Below, in pieces: positions 46,322 through 54,095 of a stretch of 64,000 bases of DNA. The notes beneath the pieces are model-generated. The model ran no database searches. It saw only the letters and a list, made by a program, of their open reading frames with translations, and was not told the DNA's origin. The position numbers and the translations under genes are program-made. Source of the DNA: WHSW01 sp963759295. Its GTDB lineage: Bacteria; Actinomycetota; Thermoleophilia; Solirubrobacterales; 70-9. Position 1 is the stretch's first letter. Every line of letters begins with the position of its first letter. The stretch covers positions 806,001 through 870,000 of the forward strand of contig CAVWYT010000010.1 in NCBI GenBank assembly GCA_963759295.1, in the 5' to 3' direction.

Positions 46322-47367
46322 AGCTCGATCAACGGCGGCCACTCCGAGGGCGGTGCGTCGGGGCGGCGGACCTTCTCGGGACGGCCGGCGGGAAGGGCGC
46401 TGAGCAGATCGCCGTGCTCGGAATCGCGCAGCTGCGCTGACACCGTGTGGCGGGCGACCTCGATCACGCGGTTGCGGTTGCGGGTGCTCATCAGATTGCG
46501 GCTCATCGTCTCCATGTCCTCGCGCAGGGGTTGGACGAGCACGACCGGGACACCGCGGTCGCGCAGCCTGCGCGCCTCGCGGCCGAGGCGCCGCCCGGCC
46601 TCGCGCCTGAACAGCAGGGTCGGCCACTCGCCCGGGCTCAGCGCCCGGATCGGGTGCAGCGAGGAGGTCGGGTTGAGGCAGATGACGAGATCGAGCGCCT
46701 CGTCGCGGAGCACGTCGAGGTTCGACGCCGAGTACGTGCCCCCGTCGACGTAGTGGCGACCACCGATCTCGACCGGCCGGTAGAACGCCGGGATCGCGCA
46801 CGATGCCGCCACGGCGTCGGCGAGGTCGGCGGCGGGAGAGCCCTCGCGACCGAAGACCACCCGGCGCCCGGTCGCGTAGTCGCAGGCGACGATCCAGAGA
46901 CCCGGATGCGATGCCCAGCCACTCGGGACGACGCGATGGATCTGCTCGCGAAGCGCCGTGGTCGAGATCAGCCCCCGCGGCAGCCAACCGCTGATCGCCG
47001 CCGCGGGGGTATGGCGGTTTGGCCGCATCAGGCTGCGCACCGCGAGGTGCCACGAGCCGGGCCCCGGCCTCGGCCAGCCGCGGTGGAGCTCGAACCTGGC
47101 CCCGCCGGCGCGGTCGGCCTCGGCTGCCGGGCGGCCCTCGGCGTCGACGATGCCCTCGAAGGTCTCGCCGGCTGAGTGGGCGACCATGAACCACGGCGGG
47201 ACCCCGGCGGCGAGCAGCCCGGCGAGCATCGATCCCGCCGAGGTTCCGACGAGCCGATCGGCCGTCGCCGGGTCCCAGCCGGTGCTCTCGGCGAGCGCGT
47301 CGAGGCCGCCGGTCAGCCACGCTCCGCCCTGGACGCCTCCCGCTCCGAGCACGAGCCCGACCTTCAT
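46300..47367 (-). CDS. patatin-like phospholipase
   Basis: Serine acylhydrolase of 355 residues with the Ser-Asp dyad: oxyanion hole VLGAGGVQGGAW, nucleophile GTSAGSMLAGL and the DGG motif in GGRHYVDGGTYSASNL. The C-terminal third is basic and hydrophilic (RREAGRRLGREARRLRDRG). Patatins cleave membrane phospholipids or act on other acyl esters; RssA-like members are often orphans. The gene overlaps the thioesterase tail-to-tail. Confidence 0.88.
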   Translation of the reverse strand: MKVGLVLGAGGVQGGAWLTGGLDALAESTGWDPATADRLVGTSAGSMLAGLLAAGVPPWFMVAHSAGETFEGIVDAEGRPAAEADRAGGARFELHRGWPRPGPGSWHLAVRSLMRPNRHTPAAAISGWLPRGLISTTALREQIHRVVPSGWASHPGLWIVACDYATGRRVVFGREGSPAADLADAVAASCAIPAFYRPVEIGGRHYVDGGTYSASNLDVLRDEALDLVICLNPTSSLHPIRALSPGEWPTLLFRREAGRRLGREARRLRDRGVPVVLVQPLREDMETMSRNLMSTRNRNRVIEVARHTVSAQLRDSEHGDLLSALPAGRPEKVRRPDAPPSEWPPLIELQSGSAT

Positions 47368-47462
47368 CGCCACCAGCCTACGCGCCGGTCCGGCGGGCGC
47401 GCAGAGCTTGCGAGAAGCGGGGGCGACAGCGCGGGAACGGTTTCCGCGGCCGCTGAGCTCGC

Positions 47463-49046
47463 TCAGCCCTCCTCGGCCAGCCGCTCGCGCTCGCGCAGCT
47501 CGATCCGCCGGATCTTCCCGGTCAGGGTCTTCGGCAGCTCGTCGATGAACTCGATCCGCCGCGGATAGGCGTAGGCGCTGAGCCGGTCGCGGACGAAGTG
47601 CTTTATCTCCGTGGCCAGCTCGTCGGATCCGTCGAAGCCCTCGGCGAGAACGATGAACGCCTTGACCACGTTGCCCTTGATCTCCTCGGGCGAGGCGACG
47701 ACGGCGGCCTCGCGCACCGCGGGGTGCTCGATGCACGCGGATTCGACCTCGAACGGGCCGATCCGGTAGCCGGCCGAGATGATCACGTCGTCGGCGCGGC
47801 CGGCGTACCAGAAGTAACCGTCCTCGTCGGTCGTCGCGGCGTCCTTGGTGTGGAACCACCGGCCCCCGAACGCCTCCTCGGTCGCCTCGGGCAGGTTCCA
47901 GTACCCGAGCGGATAGTGCGGGTTGGAGCGCGCGCGCAGGCAGATCTCGCCCCGCTCGCCCTGGGTGACGGGGTGCTCGTCCTCGTCGAGGATCTGGACA
48001 TCCCAGCCGGGCATCGGCCTGCCCATCGATCCCTCGCGCACCTCCATGAACGGGTAGTTCGCGCATAGCGGATAGGACTCCGTGAGCCCGTAGTAGTCGA
48101 GCACGGTGACCCGGTACTGCTCGCGGAACCAGCGGATCGCCTCGGGGTTGAGCGGCTCGCCGGCGCTGCAGACGATGCGGAAGGCCTGCGGGTATCGCTC
48201 ACCGGCATCGGCGACCGCCATCATCGCCCGCATCGCGGTCGGGGTGGTGAACACGTTCGCGACACCGTGGCGGGAGAGGAAGTCGAGCTGGCGGTGCGGG
48301 TCGAAGCCGCCCTCGCGCTGGTAGACGTGCTGGATGGCGCCCAGGCGCCACGGGCCGAGGAGCGGGGCGATTCCCGCCGCCCACGCCCATTCGCCCATCC
48401 CGTGGAAGCTCTCGTCCTGACGGACGTCGTGGCAGTAGACGAACTCCTCGTGGGCGAGGATGTAGCGGTGGGCGTGGACGATGCCCTTCGCCATCCCGGT
48501 GGTGCCGGACGTGTAGTACAGCTGAGCCGGATCCTCGGCCGAGGTGTCCTCGCAGAGGTGGTCGATGGGCCGGCCCTCGAGCGCGCCCTGATCGAGGACG
48601 ACCAGCTCGTCCACGAGCGAGCGGTCGAAGCGGGGGGCGTTGGCGGCGTCGGTGACGAGCACCCGCGGGGTCGAGTCGACGAGCCGGTGGCGGATGCCCT
48701 CGTCGCCGTAGAGCACGGACATCGAGAGCAGGATCGCGCCCAGCTTCCAGGTCCCGAAGAAGACCGCCGCGGCCTCGGGGGTCGGAGGGAGGACCACCGC
48801 CACCCGGTCGCCCTTGCCGATTCCGTGGGCGCGCAGCATGTGGGCCGCGGCGTTGGAGAGGTCCTGGAGCTCGCCCCAGTCGAGCTCGCGGGTGGCGCCG
48901 TCGAAGCGCTCCCAGACCATCGCCCGCTTGTCGCGCGGGTGCTTGTCGCAGACGTCGGCAGCGATGTTGTAGCGCTCCGGCACCTGCCACTCGTGCTCCG
49001 CGCAGGCCTGCTCGTAGGACCCCGTTCGCGGCTCGATCGTCGCCAT
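47463..49046 (-). CDS. AMP-forming acyl-CoA synthetase (acetyl/medium-chain type)
   Basis: Adenylate-forming ligase of 527 residues. Motifs are QLYYTSGTTGMAKGIVHAH (P-loop-like A3), CSAGEPLNPEAI, VLDYYGLTESYPL (A5), GYFWYAGRADDVIISAGYRI (A7/A8 hinge) and the catalytic lysine region LPKTLTGKIRRIELRER (A10). It activates a carboxylate as acyl-AMP then acyl-CoA. The sequence style (YNIAADVCDKHP at the start, Acs-like core) fits short or medium-chain acids. It is on the opposite strand from the carboxylase operon; activation of acetoacetate would complete ketone use but is only a suggestion. Confidence 0.88.
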   Translation of the reverse strand: MATIEPRTGSYEQACAEHEWQVPERYNIAADVCDKHPRDKRAMVWERFDGATRELDWGELQDLSNAAAHMLRAHGIGKGDRVAVVLPPTPEAAAVFFGTWKLGAILLSMSVLYGDEGIRHRLVDSTPRVLVTDAANAPRFDRSLVDELVVLDQGALEGRPIDHLCEDTSAEDPAQLYYTSGTTGMAKGIVHAHRYILAHEEFVYCHDVRQDESFHGMGEWAWAAGIAPLLGPWRLGAIQHVYQREGGFDPHRQLDFLSRHGVANVFTTPTAMRAMMAVADAGERYPQAFRIVCSAGEPLNPEAIRWFREQYRVTVLDYYGLTESYPLCANYPFMEVREGSMGRPMPGWDVQILDEDEHPVTQGERGEICLRARSNPHYPLGYWNLPEATEEAFGGRWFHTKDAATTDEDGYFWYAGRADDVIISAGYRIGPFEVESACIEHPAVREAAVVASPEEIKGNVVKAFIVLAEGFDGSDELATEIKHFVRDRLSAYAYPRRIEFIDELPKTLTGKIRRIELRERERLAEEG

Positions 49047-49123
49047 CGCCTCGCCTCCTCGTGACGCTGGGGAAGAAACTACCCCGGAGATCAGGTTCCA
49101 GTCGCCGACGACGACGGTGCCGC

Positions 49124-49129
49124 TACATT
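49124..49129 (+). promoter_or_regulatory. -10 element TACATT before tRNA-Leu
   Basis: TACATT ends 12 bases before the mature tRNA 5' end, a reasonable distance for a tRNA promoter with a short leader. No clear -35 at 17-18 bases. Confidence 0.4.
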
Positions 49130-49141
49130 TCTGGATCGCCA

Positions 49142-49225
<84 letters not shown>

Positions 49226-49252
49226 TGGTCGTCTCTCGCGTCCCAGCGGGGT

Positions 49253-49258
49253 TATCGT
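49253..49258 (+). promoter_or_regulatory. -10 element TATCGT for leaderless sulfatase transcript
   Basis: TATCGT fits TANNNT and ends 7 bases before GTG 49266, the spacing for a transcript starting at the start codon. It lies 28 bases after the tRNA-Leu gene. Confidence 0.4.
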
Positions 49259-49265
49259 GCCGCCG

Positions 49266-50807
49266 GTGGCCGGGCGCCCAGGCATTGACCGATCGCTGAG
49301 CGGCCTGGGGCTGGTCGCCTTCGTGATCTTCCTCGCCGGCGGACTCGCGGTCGGGATCGCGTTGCGCGATCAGAGCCCGGATCGCGAGCGGGCCGAGCGC
49401 GTCCGCCCGAGCGCGGCCGCGGCGAAGCCGAATGTCGTCGTGGTGATGACCGACGATCAGACCCGCGCCCAGATGCGTGCCCTGCCTCGGACCAGGAAGC
49501 TGATCGGCCGCACCGGGGTCGAGTTCGGCGAGTTCTACGTCACCGACCCGCTCTGCTGTCCGTCGCGCGCCACCTTCCTCACCGGCCAGTACGCGCACAA
49601 CACCGGCGTGATCTCGAACGTCGGTCCGAACGCGCTGGCTGCGCTCGATGAGCAGAACACGCTCGCGGTTTGGCTGCAGCGCGCCGGCTACCGGACCGCG
49701 TTCGTCGGCGAGTACCTGAACGACTACGGCCTCGACGATCCCGAGCGCGTGCCGCCGGGCTGGGCGGAGTGGCACGCGCTGGTCGAGCCGACCACCCAGA
49801 ACTACTTCGACTACGAGATGAACGAGAACGGGAGCATCCGACGCTACGGAAACGAGCCCGACGACTACAAGACTCGGGTCCTCGGCCACCTCGCGGTCGA
49901 CGCGATCAACCACGCGGCCAATGGCGACCGGCCGCTCTTTCTCTACCTCGGCTTCAACGCCCCCCACGCGCCCTCGACGCCGGCGCCTCGCGACGCCGGC
50001 TCCTACGAGGACGCGGGAGCACCGCGCTCGCCCGCCTTCGACGAGGCCGACGTCGCCGACAAGCCGCGCTTCATCCGCGACCGGCCGCGGCTCGATCAGA
50101 ACGCGCTCGCCCGGATCGACGTGCGCAACGAGCGCGCGCTCGAGTCGCTGACCGAGGTCGACCGCCAGGTTGGACGGATCGTCGAGCAGCTGCGCCGCAA
50201 GCAGCAACTCGGCAACACCTACCTGGTGTTCACCTCCGACAACGGCTACGTCGACGGCGACCACCGGGTCGAGTTCGGCAAGCTGTTGCCCTACGAGCCC
50301 TCGAGCCGGGTGCCGCTGCTCGTTCGCGGCCCGGAGATCCCGAGCGGCGAGACCTCCGAGGCGCTGGTCGGCAACATCGACCTGGCGCCCACGATCGCGG
50401 CGATCGCCGAAGCCGATCCCACGCTCGAGGTCGACGGCCGCAGCCTGATGCCGTTCGCGACCGAACCGAGCCGGACCGACGATCGGCCGCTGCTGATCGA
50501 ATCGCTGGTTCGCGATCGCTCCGCCTACTACGGCCTTCCATATGAGGCGATCCGCGCCGGCGACCTCCTCTACGTCGAGTACTCGACCGGCGACGAGGAG
50601 CTCTACGACCTCGCCGAGGATCCGTTCGAGCTCGAGTCGCTGGCCGCCGACCCGCGCTTCGCCGCAACCAGGCGGGCCCTCGCCGCGCGGCTCGCCGAGC
50701 TCGCCCAGTGTCGCGGGGCCCGATCATGCGGCCGGCCCCTGGCCCATGTGCCCGTGCCCCGGCACGGCGACCCCGGCGCTCGGCACTCGCGCGCCAATCC
50801 GCCCTGA
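49266..50807 (+). CDS. secreted or anchored sulfatase (formylglycine-dependent)
   Basis: Type I sulfatase of 513 residues. A hydrophobic N-terminal segment (GLGLVAFVIFLAGGLAVGIA) anchors or exports it. The domain opens PNVVVVMTDDQT with the metal Asp pair; the formylglycine motif is CCPSRATFLTGQ (C-x-P-S-R, Cys to be oxidised). LYLGFNAPHAP and FTSDNGY VDGDHR supply further metal and sulfate ligands. It resembles arylsulfatases acting on sulfated glycans or sterols. No formylglycine-generating enzyme gene is in the window. The C-terminal 30 residues are Pro/Arg-rich. Confidence 0.9.
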   Translation: MAGRPGIDRSLSGLGLVAFVIFLAGGLAVGIALRDQSPDRERAERVRPSAAAAKPNVVVVMTDDQTRAQMRALPRTRKLIGRTGVEFGEFYVTDPLCCPSRATFLTGQYAHNTGVISNVGPNALAALDEQNTLAVWLQRAGYRTAFVGEYLNDYGLDDPERVPPGWAEWHALVEPTTQNYFDYEMNENGSIRRYGNEPDDYKTRVLGHLAVDAINHAANGDRPLFLYLGFNAPHAPSTPAPRDAGSYEDAGAPRSPAFDEADVADKPRFIRDRPRLDQNALARIDVRNERALESLTEVDRQVGRIVEQLRRKQQLGNTYLVFTSDNGYVDGDHRVEFGKLLPYEPSSRVPLLVRGPEIPSGETSEALVGNIDLAPTIAAIAEADPTLEVDGRSLMPFATEPSRTDDRPLLIESLVRDRSAYYGLPYEAIRAGDLLYVEYSTGDEELYDLAEDPFELESLAADPRFAATRRALAARLAELAQCRGARSCGRPLAHVPVPRHGDPGARHSRANPP

Positions 50808-50857
50808 GCCACTCGGCGCCGCTTGCGGGGGTTCGCGACGGGTAGGGAAGAGGGCCT

Positions 50858-51868
50858 ATGCGCCTCCCCGAACCCCGCGGCCCGATCGGCGAGCTGCTCG
50901 CCGAGCACCTTCCCGATCCGGACGGCGTGCTCCCGCCGCCGCCGGCGAGCGACGACCCGCTCGCCGACCACGACCTCGCCCTCGCCCTGTTCGTCTGCCA
51001 CGAGCTGCATTACGGAGGCGTCGACGGCGTCACCGACGCGTGGGAGTGGGACCCGTCGCTGGTCGCCTTTCGATCGGCCCTCGAGGAGGCGATGCTGGCG
51101 CAGCTCGTCGAGCTCGTCGGTTCGCCGGCGCCGATCGAGGCGCGCGCCGTCCCGGAGGCGATCTTCGGCCTCGTCGCCGACGACGACGCCCCTCCGCTTT
51201 CGCGCTACGTCCAGACCAGCGCCACCCTCGAGCAGTTCAAGGAGCTCGTCATCCACCGCTCGGCCTATCAGCTCAAGGAGGCCGACCCGCACACGTTCGC
51301 GATTCCGCGCATCGCGGGGCCGGCGAAGGCGGCGATGGTCGAGGTGCAGGCCGACGAGTACGGCGGCGGCGATCCCGAACGCATGCATTCGCGCCTGTTC
51401 GCCGGGACGATGGATGCCCTCGGGCTCGACACCAGCTTTGGCGCCTACGTCGGCGACCTGCCGGCGAGCACCCTGGCCACGGTCAACCTGATCTCGCTCT
51501 TCGGCCTGCGTCGGCGCTGGCGCGGAGCGCTGGTCGGACACCTCGCCGGCTTCGAGATCACCTCCCCGCAACCCAACCGCCGCTACGCCAATGGCCTTCG
51601 CCGCCTCGGACTCGGCCGCGAGGCGACCGAGTTCTACGACGAGCACGTCGAGGCCGACTCGGTGCACGAGAACATCGCCGCCTACGATCTCGCCGGGGGC
51701 CTCGCGCGCCAGGAGCCGGCGCTCGCCGGAGACATCCTGTTCGGCGTCCGTTGCCTGCTGCTCACCGAGGCTCGCTTCGCCGGCCACATCCTGGACGCCT
51801 GGCGCCGCGAGCGCAGCTCGCTCTACGGCGCGCCCCGGCGCGCCCCGGCGCCCGCGATCAGCGCCTAG
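50858..51868 (+). CDS. haem-oxygenase-like diiron (iron-containing redox) protein
   Basis: Protein of 336 residues of the PF14518 iron-containing redox enzyme family (haem-oxygenase-like fold). Likely iron ligands lie in the helices HELHYGGVDG, AMVEVQADEYGGG (Glu/Asp/Glu set) and YDEHVEADSVHENIAAYDLA (Glu, Asp, His, Glu). Related enzymes fragment fatty acids or amino acids by O2 chemistry. It faces the CDGSH iron-sulfur gene tail-to-tail; that small protein might supply electrons, but they are not in one operon. Confidence 0.82.
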   Translation: MRLPEPRGPIGELLAEHLPDPDGVLPPPPASDDPLADHDLALALFVCHELHYGGVDGVTDAWEWDPSLVAFRSALEEAMLAQLVELVGSPAPIEARAVPEAIFGLVADDDAPPLSRYVQTSATLEQFKELVIHRSAYQLKEADPHTFAIPRIAGPAKAAMVEVQADEYGGGDPERMHSRLFAGTMDALGLDTSFGAYVGDLPASTLATVNLISLFGLRRRWRGALVGHLAGFEITSPQPNRRYANGLRRLGLGREATEFYDEHVEADSVHENIAAYDLAGGLARQEPALAGDILFGVRCLLLTEARFAGHILDAWRRERSSLYGAPRRAPAPAISA

Positions 51869-51893
51869 GCGTCGAGGGGAACGTCGGGGCGAC

Positions 51894-52112
51894 TCAGCGG
51901 AGCGGCTGGTCGCGCGGCGCGCTCGGCGCCGAGAACCCGATGATCTTGTGCGTGCCGTCGCAGAACGGCTTTGTCCGCGAGGCGCCGCAGCGGCAGAGAG
52001 CGATCGTCTCCCGCCGCGTCTCGACCGGGTTGCCGTCCTGGTCGGTGAGCGTGAACTCGCCTCGGATCAGGTACGGCCCGTCGCGGTAGGGAGTGATCCG
52101 AGCGCTGGGCAC
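51894..52112 (-). CDS. CDGSH iron-sulfur domain protein
   Basis: Protein of 72 residues from GTG 52112. ALCRCGASRTKPFCDGTHKI is the CDGSH motif (C-x-C-x2-[ST]-x3-P-x-C-D-G-x-H), which holds a redox-active, pH-labile 2Fe-2S cluster through three Cys and one His. The N-terminal half forms the usual beta sheet (YLIRGEFTLTDQDGNPVET). Probably a cytosolic electron or cluster carrier. Confidence 0.92.
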   Translation of the reverse strand: MPSARITPYRDGPYLIRGEFTLTDQDGNPVETRRETIALCRCGASRTKPFCDGTHKIIGFSAPSAPRDQPLR

Positions 52113-52140
52113 GCTCCGGTTTCTACCCGTTGGAGGCCGC

Positions 52141-52146
52141 TAGAAT
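52141..52146 (+). promoter_or_regulatory. -10 element TAGAAT before tRNA-Glu
   Basis: TAGAAT ends 11 bases before the tRNA-Glu 5' end. It is the same hexamer used before MerR and the 21829 gene. Confidence 0.5.
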
Positions 52147-52157
52147 CGCCCGCTCGC

Positions 52158-52230
52158 GCCGCTATCGTCTAGGGGACTAGGACGCCGCCCTCTCACGGCG
52201 GAAACCCGGGTTCGAATCCCGGTAGCGGTG
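52158..52230 (+). tRNA. tRNA-Glu (CTC anticodon)
   Basis: 73-nt tRNA. Acceptor GCCGCTA pairs with TAGCGGT (first pair G-T), the D-loop contains TCTAGGGGACTAGGA, the anticodon stem CCGCC/GGCGG encloses CTCTCAC with anticodon CTC, and the T-arm is CCCGGGTTCGAATCCCGG. Its 3' end is followed within 20 bases by an integrase remnant, so it is probably an integration site. Confidence 0.95.
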
Positions 52231-52236
52231 CCTCGG

Positions 52237-52262
52237 AATCCGCATGTTTATGCGGATTTTTT
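52237..52262 (+). terminator. intrinsic terminator of tRNA-Glu
   Basis: A perfect 9-bp stem, AATCCGCAT and ATGCGGATT with loop GTTT, is followed by a run of six T. It starts 6 bases after the tRNA. The stop codon of the leftward integrase stub (52248) lies inside the loop. Confidence 0.85.
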
Positions 52263-52511
52263 GGCTCTCAGGGGCTCCGTGGGGAAACCTGTGGGGAAAC
52301 CTGCCAGGTACTCGTCCATCCGAGCGCGGGCCTGATCGCGGCTCCCCGGCATCAGGTGGCCGTAGCGGTCGAAGGTCATCTGAATCGTCGCGTGGCCCAT
52401 GAACGTCTGAATCGCCTTCGGGTTCTCGCCCGCGGCGATCATCAGGGAGGCGAACGTGTGGCGGCATTCGTGGAGCGTGATCGGCTCCAACCCGGCGTAG
52501 CTACAGGATGG
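52248..52511 (-). pseudogene. tyrosine recombinase (integrase) C-terminal remnant at tRNA-Glu
   Basis: About 85 residues that end 18 bases from the tRNA-Glu 3' end. The frame reads GLEPITLHECRHTFASLMIA (box II His-x-x-Arg), AIQTFMGHATIQMTFDRYGH (the His and the nucleophile Tyr) and then RARMDEYLAGFPTGFP. The family sequence reaches back to about 52500 and then stops abruptly; no N-terminal core-binding domain or first catalytic Arg is present. A gene pointing into a tRNA with its 3' end next to it is the usual arrangement of an element integrated there. The truncated gene cannot be active. Confidence 0.85.
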
Positions 52512-52513
52512 TT

Positions 52514-52556
52514 GGCCGGGACGGGCGCACGTGGTTACTCGTGCGCCCGTCCGGCC
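52514..52556 (-). terminator. strong hairpin after the haloperoxidase gene
   Basis: ACGGGCGCAC (52521-52530) and GTGCGCCCGT (52541-52550) pair perfectly around a 10-base loop; GGCCGG and CCGGCC extend the stem with one bulged base. It begins 6 bases after the haloperoxidase stop. No T run follows on either strand, so termination efficiency is uncertain. Confidence 0.6.
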
Positions 52557-52561
52557 TCAGC

Positions 52562-53941
52562 TCAGCCCACCGGCTGGAGGTAGTGCTTGTCGAGCCAGTG
52601 GGCGACCTTCTTGCCGAGGACCGCGCCTTGCACGTCCGCGGTGCGGAAGTGGATGCCGCTCCAGACGCGCGCATCGATGATCTCCTTCAGTGCCTCGGAG
52701 AGTCGGTCGAAGCTCCTCGGAGGACAGGGCGCGGGAGAGCACTTGTTGCTCTTCGCCGTGAAGGCGATCCTGTCGGTGCCGAAGAACGCCTTGAGCGCAT
52801 GCACGATCGCCCCGCTGATGCAGGTGTGCCCCGACGGGTGGTCAGGGAACCCGGGCGTGACCAGCGGCGCTCCGGAGACCGGAATAGTCGGGTTGAACAG
52901 CGGCAGCCAGTCGGGGTCGGCCTCGGTCGCCGGGTTGCCATCGCTCCCGGCCTCGCGGATCGCGGTGATCGGCCGCCAGAAGTTCCAGTAGTACTTGTCG
53001 TTCCAGCAGCCGATCGAGCCGTCCGCCCCGGCCAGGTTCGTCGCCGCGAGCAGGCGGGCGCTGTCGACCCCGTTCAGGTCCTCCACCAACGTGCGGAAGA
53101 CGCGGTTCCAGATCGCGATGCCGCTGTCCTGCCAGAAGATGGCGGCCGCCGTCTGGTCGGCGGTCCGGCTCGTGCTCGTCAGCGAGCCAATCTCCTTGAC
53201 CTCGTTGAAGTCCTCCGCGTAGGCGGCGCTGGTGAGCGCGTTTGGGCCGTCGCTGCGAAGCATCTCCACGTCCGGGACGAGGAAGGGGTCCACGTTTCCG
53301 ACCCAGGCGCCGGGGTCGCCTCCGAAGTTGGGTGGCGTCCTGCGCCACTCCCCGGCCTCGGTTCCGTCGGCCACCGTGACCGGCTCAAAGCGACCGTCGC
53401 CCGCGCGCGCGTCGAGCATCGCGTCGGCCGCGTCCTCGCCGACGGCGACTCCCCCCGTCTTGGCGGGCCCGTCCGGCACCGCCGCGAGCGACTCCGCATA
53501 GGCCGCGTCGAGCCAGTCGCGAACCGGCTGCGGCAGCATCGGCGCCCCCGCGACGTCGAGTCCGATCAGGACGTCGTAGGCGGCGGTGGCGGCGGCGGCG
53601 GCCTTCGAGTCCGACGGCTCGGCCGCCGGCGCGCCGAGGTAGGGCTGATGCCCGCCGTCGATCGCGTTGACGGCGTCGTAGACGGCGCCCTGCACCATCC
53701 CCACGTGAAGCACCGAGACCTGCGGCGCCTGGCCGACGCCCGGCATGACGGGCGCGGTGGGTGGGTTGCCGAGGGCGTTCGTCGCGTAACGATTCCAGTC
53801 TCGGACCGTGGCGCTCGTCGGCGACTGCGCCGCGCTCGCGGACGCCGGGACCGCGAGCGCGCAGACGCCGAGGACGATCAAGAGCACGCGACACAACGCC
53901 GTTCGCCCCCGGCGCGTCATGTTGATGGTGTGAGCCCTCAT
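52562..53941 (-). CDS. vanadium-dependent haloperoxidase/PAP2-type secreted protein
   Basis: Exported protein of 459 residues. The N-terminus is MRAHTINMTRRGRTALCRV then a signal peptide (VLLIVLGVCALAVPASASAA). The vanadate/phosphate-binding motifs are KYYWNFWRPITAI (K-x6-RP), FPDHPSGHTC (PSGH with the acid-base His) and ARVWSGIHFRTADVQG (the ARxxxGxH variant of SRxxxGxH). This fits vanadium chloro/bromoperoxidase-related proteins, which oxidise halide with peroxide, or a phosphatase of the same fold. The start is fixed by AAGGAGG and by the MRAH start shared with three other genes here. It is preceded by a SARP-type repeat (54032-54047). Confidence 0.88.
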   Translation of the reverse strand: MRAHTINMTRRGRTALCRVLLIVLGVCALAVPASASAAQSPTSATVRDWNRYATNALGNPPTAPVMPGVGQAPQVSVLHVGMVQGAVYDAVNAIDGGHQPYLGAPAAEPSDSKAAAAATAAYDVLIGLDVAGAPMLPQPVRDWLDAAYAESLAAVPDGPAKTGGVAVGEDAADAMLDARAGDGRFEPVTVADGTEAGEWRRTPPNFGGDPGAWVGNVDPFLVPDVEMLRSDGPNALTSAAYAEDFNEVKEIGSLTSTSRTADQTAAAIFWQDSGIAIWNRVFRTLVEDLNGVDSARLLAATNLAGADGSIGCWNDKYYWNFWRPITAIREAGSDGNPATEADPDWLPLFNPTIPVSGAPLVTPGFPDHPSGHTCISGAIVHALKAFFGTDRIAFTAKSNKCSPAPCPPRSFDRLSEALKEIIDARVWSGIHFRTADVQGAVLGKKVAHWLDKHYLQPVG

Positions 53942-54047
53942 TTCGGGCCTCCTTGCTGTCCCGGCCTCGGGCCTGGCCTCCGCTGAGAGGGGGCTCCGGT
54001 GCCTGTTTCCGGCACGGAGGCTCCGACACCGCGGTACCCGCTCGGTA
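53939..54047 (-). promoter_or_regulatory. SARP-type promoter and conserved leader of the haloperoxidase (copy D)
   Basis: On the minus strand two TACCG pentamers start exactly 11 bases apart (54047 and 54036) within GTATACCGAGCGGG then TACCGCGGTGTCGGAG. Downstream, the blocks GGCACCGGAGCC, GGAGGCCAGGC, CAAGGAGGCCCGAA and the start codon ATGAGGGCTCAC match the leaders at 59226, 60920 and 62178. A GTGCC/GGCAC hairpin sits in the 5' leader of this copy only. Confidence 0.7.
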
Positions 54048-54095
54048 TACGGGCCGGTCTCGGCGCGGTCTGCGCGCGCGAGACTGTGGCGGTCG

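Noticed and set aside
47463..49046. Assigning the acyl-CoA ligase as acetoacetyl-CoA synthetase to complete acetone use.
   Set aside because: It is on the opposite strand, separated by the patatin gene, and its sequence gives no substrate clue.
52279..52302. Direct repeat GTGGGGAAACCT (two copies) as an attachment site.
   Set aside because: It lies inside the integrase stub coding sequence (a GFPT-GFPT peptide repeat) and does not match the tRNA 3' end.
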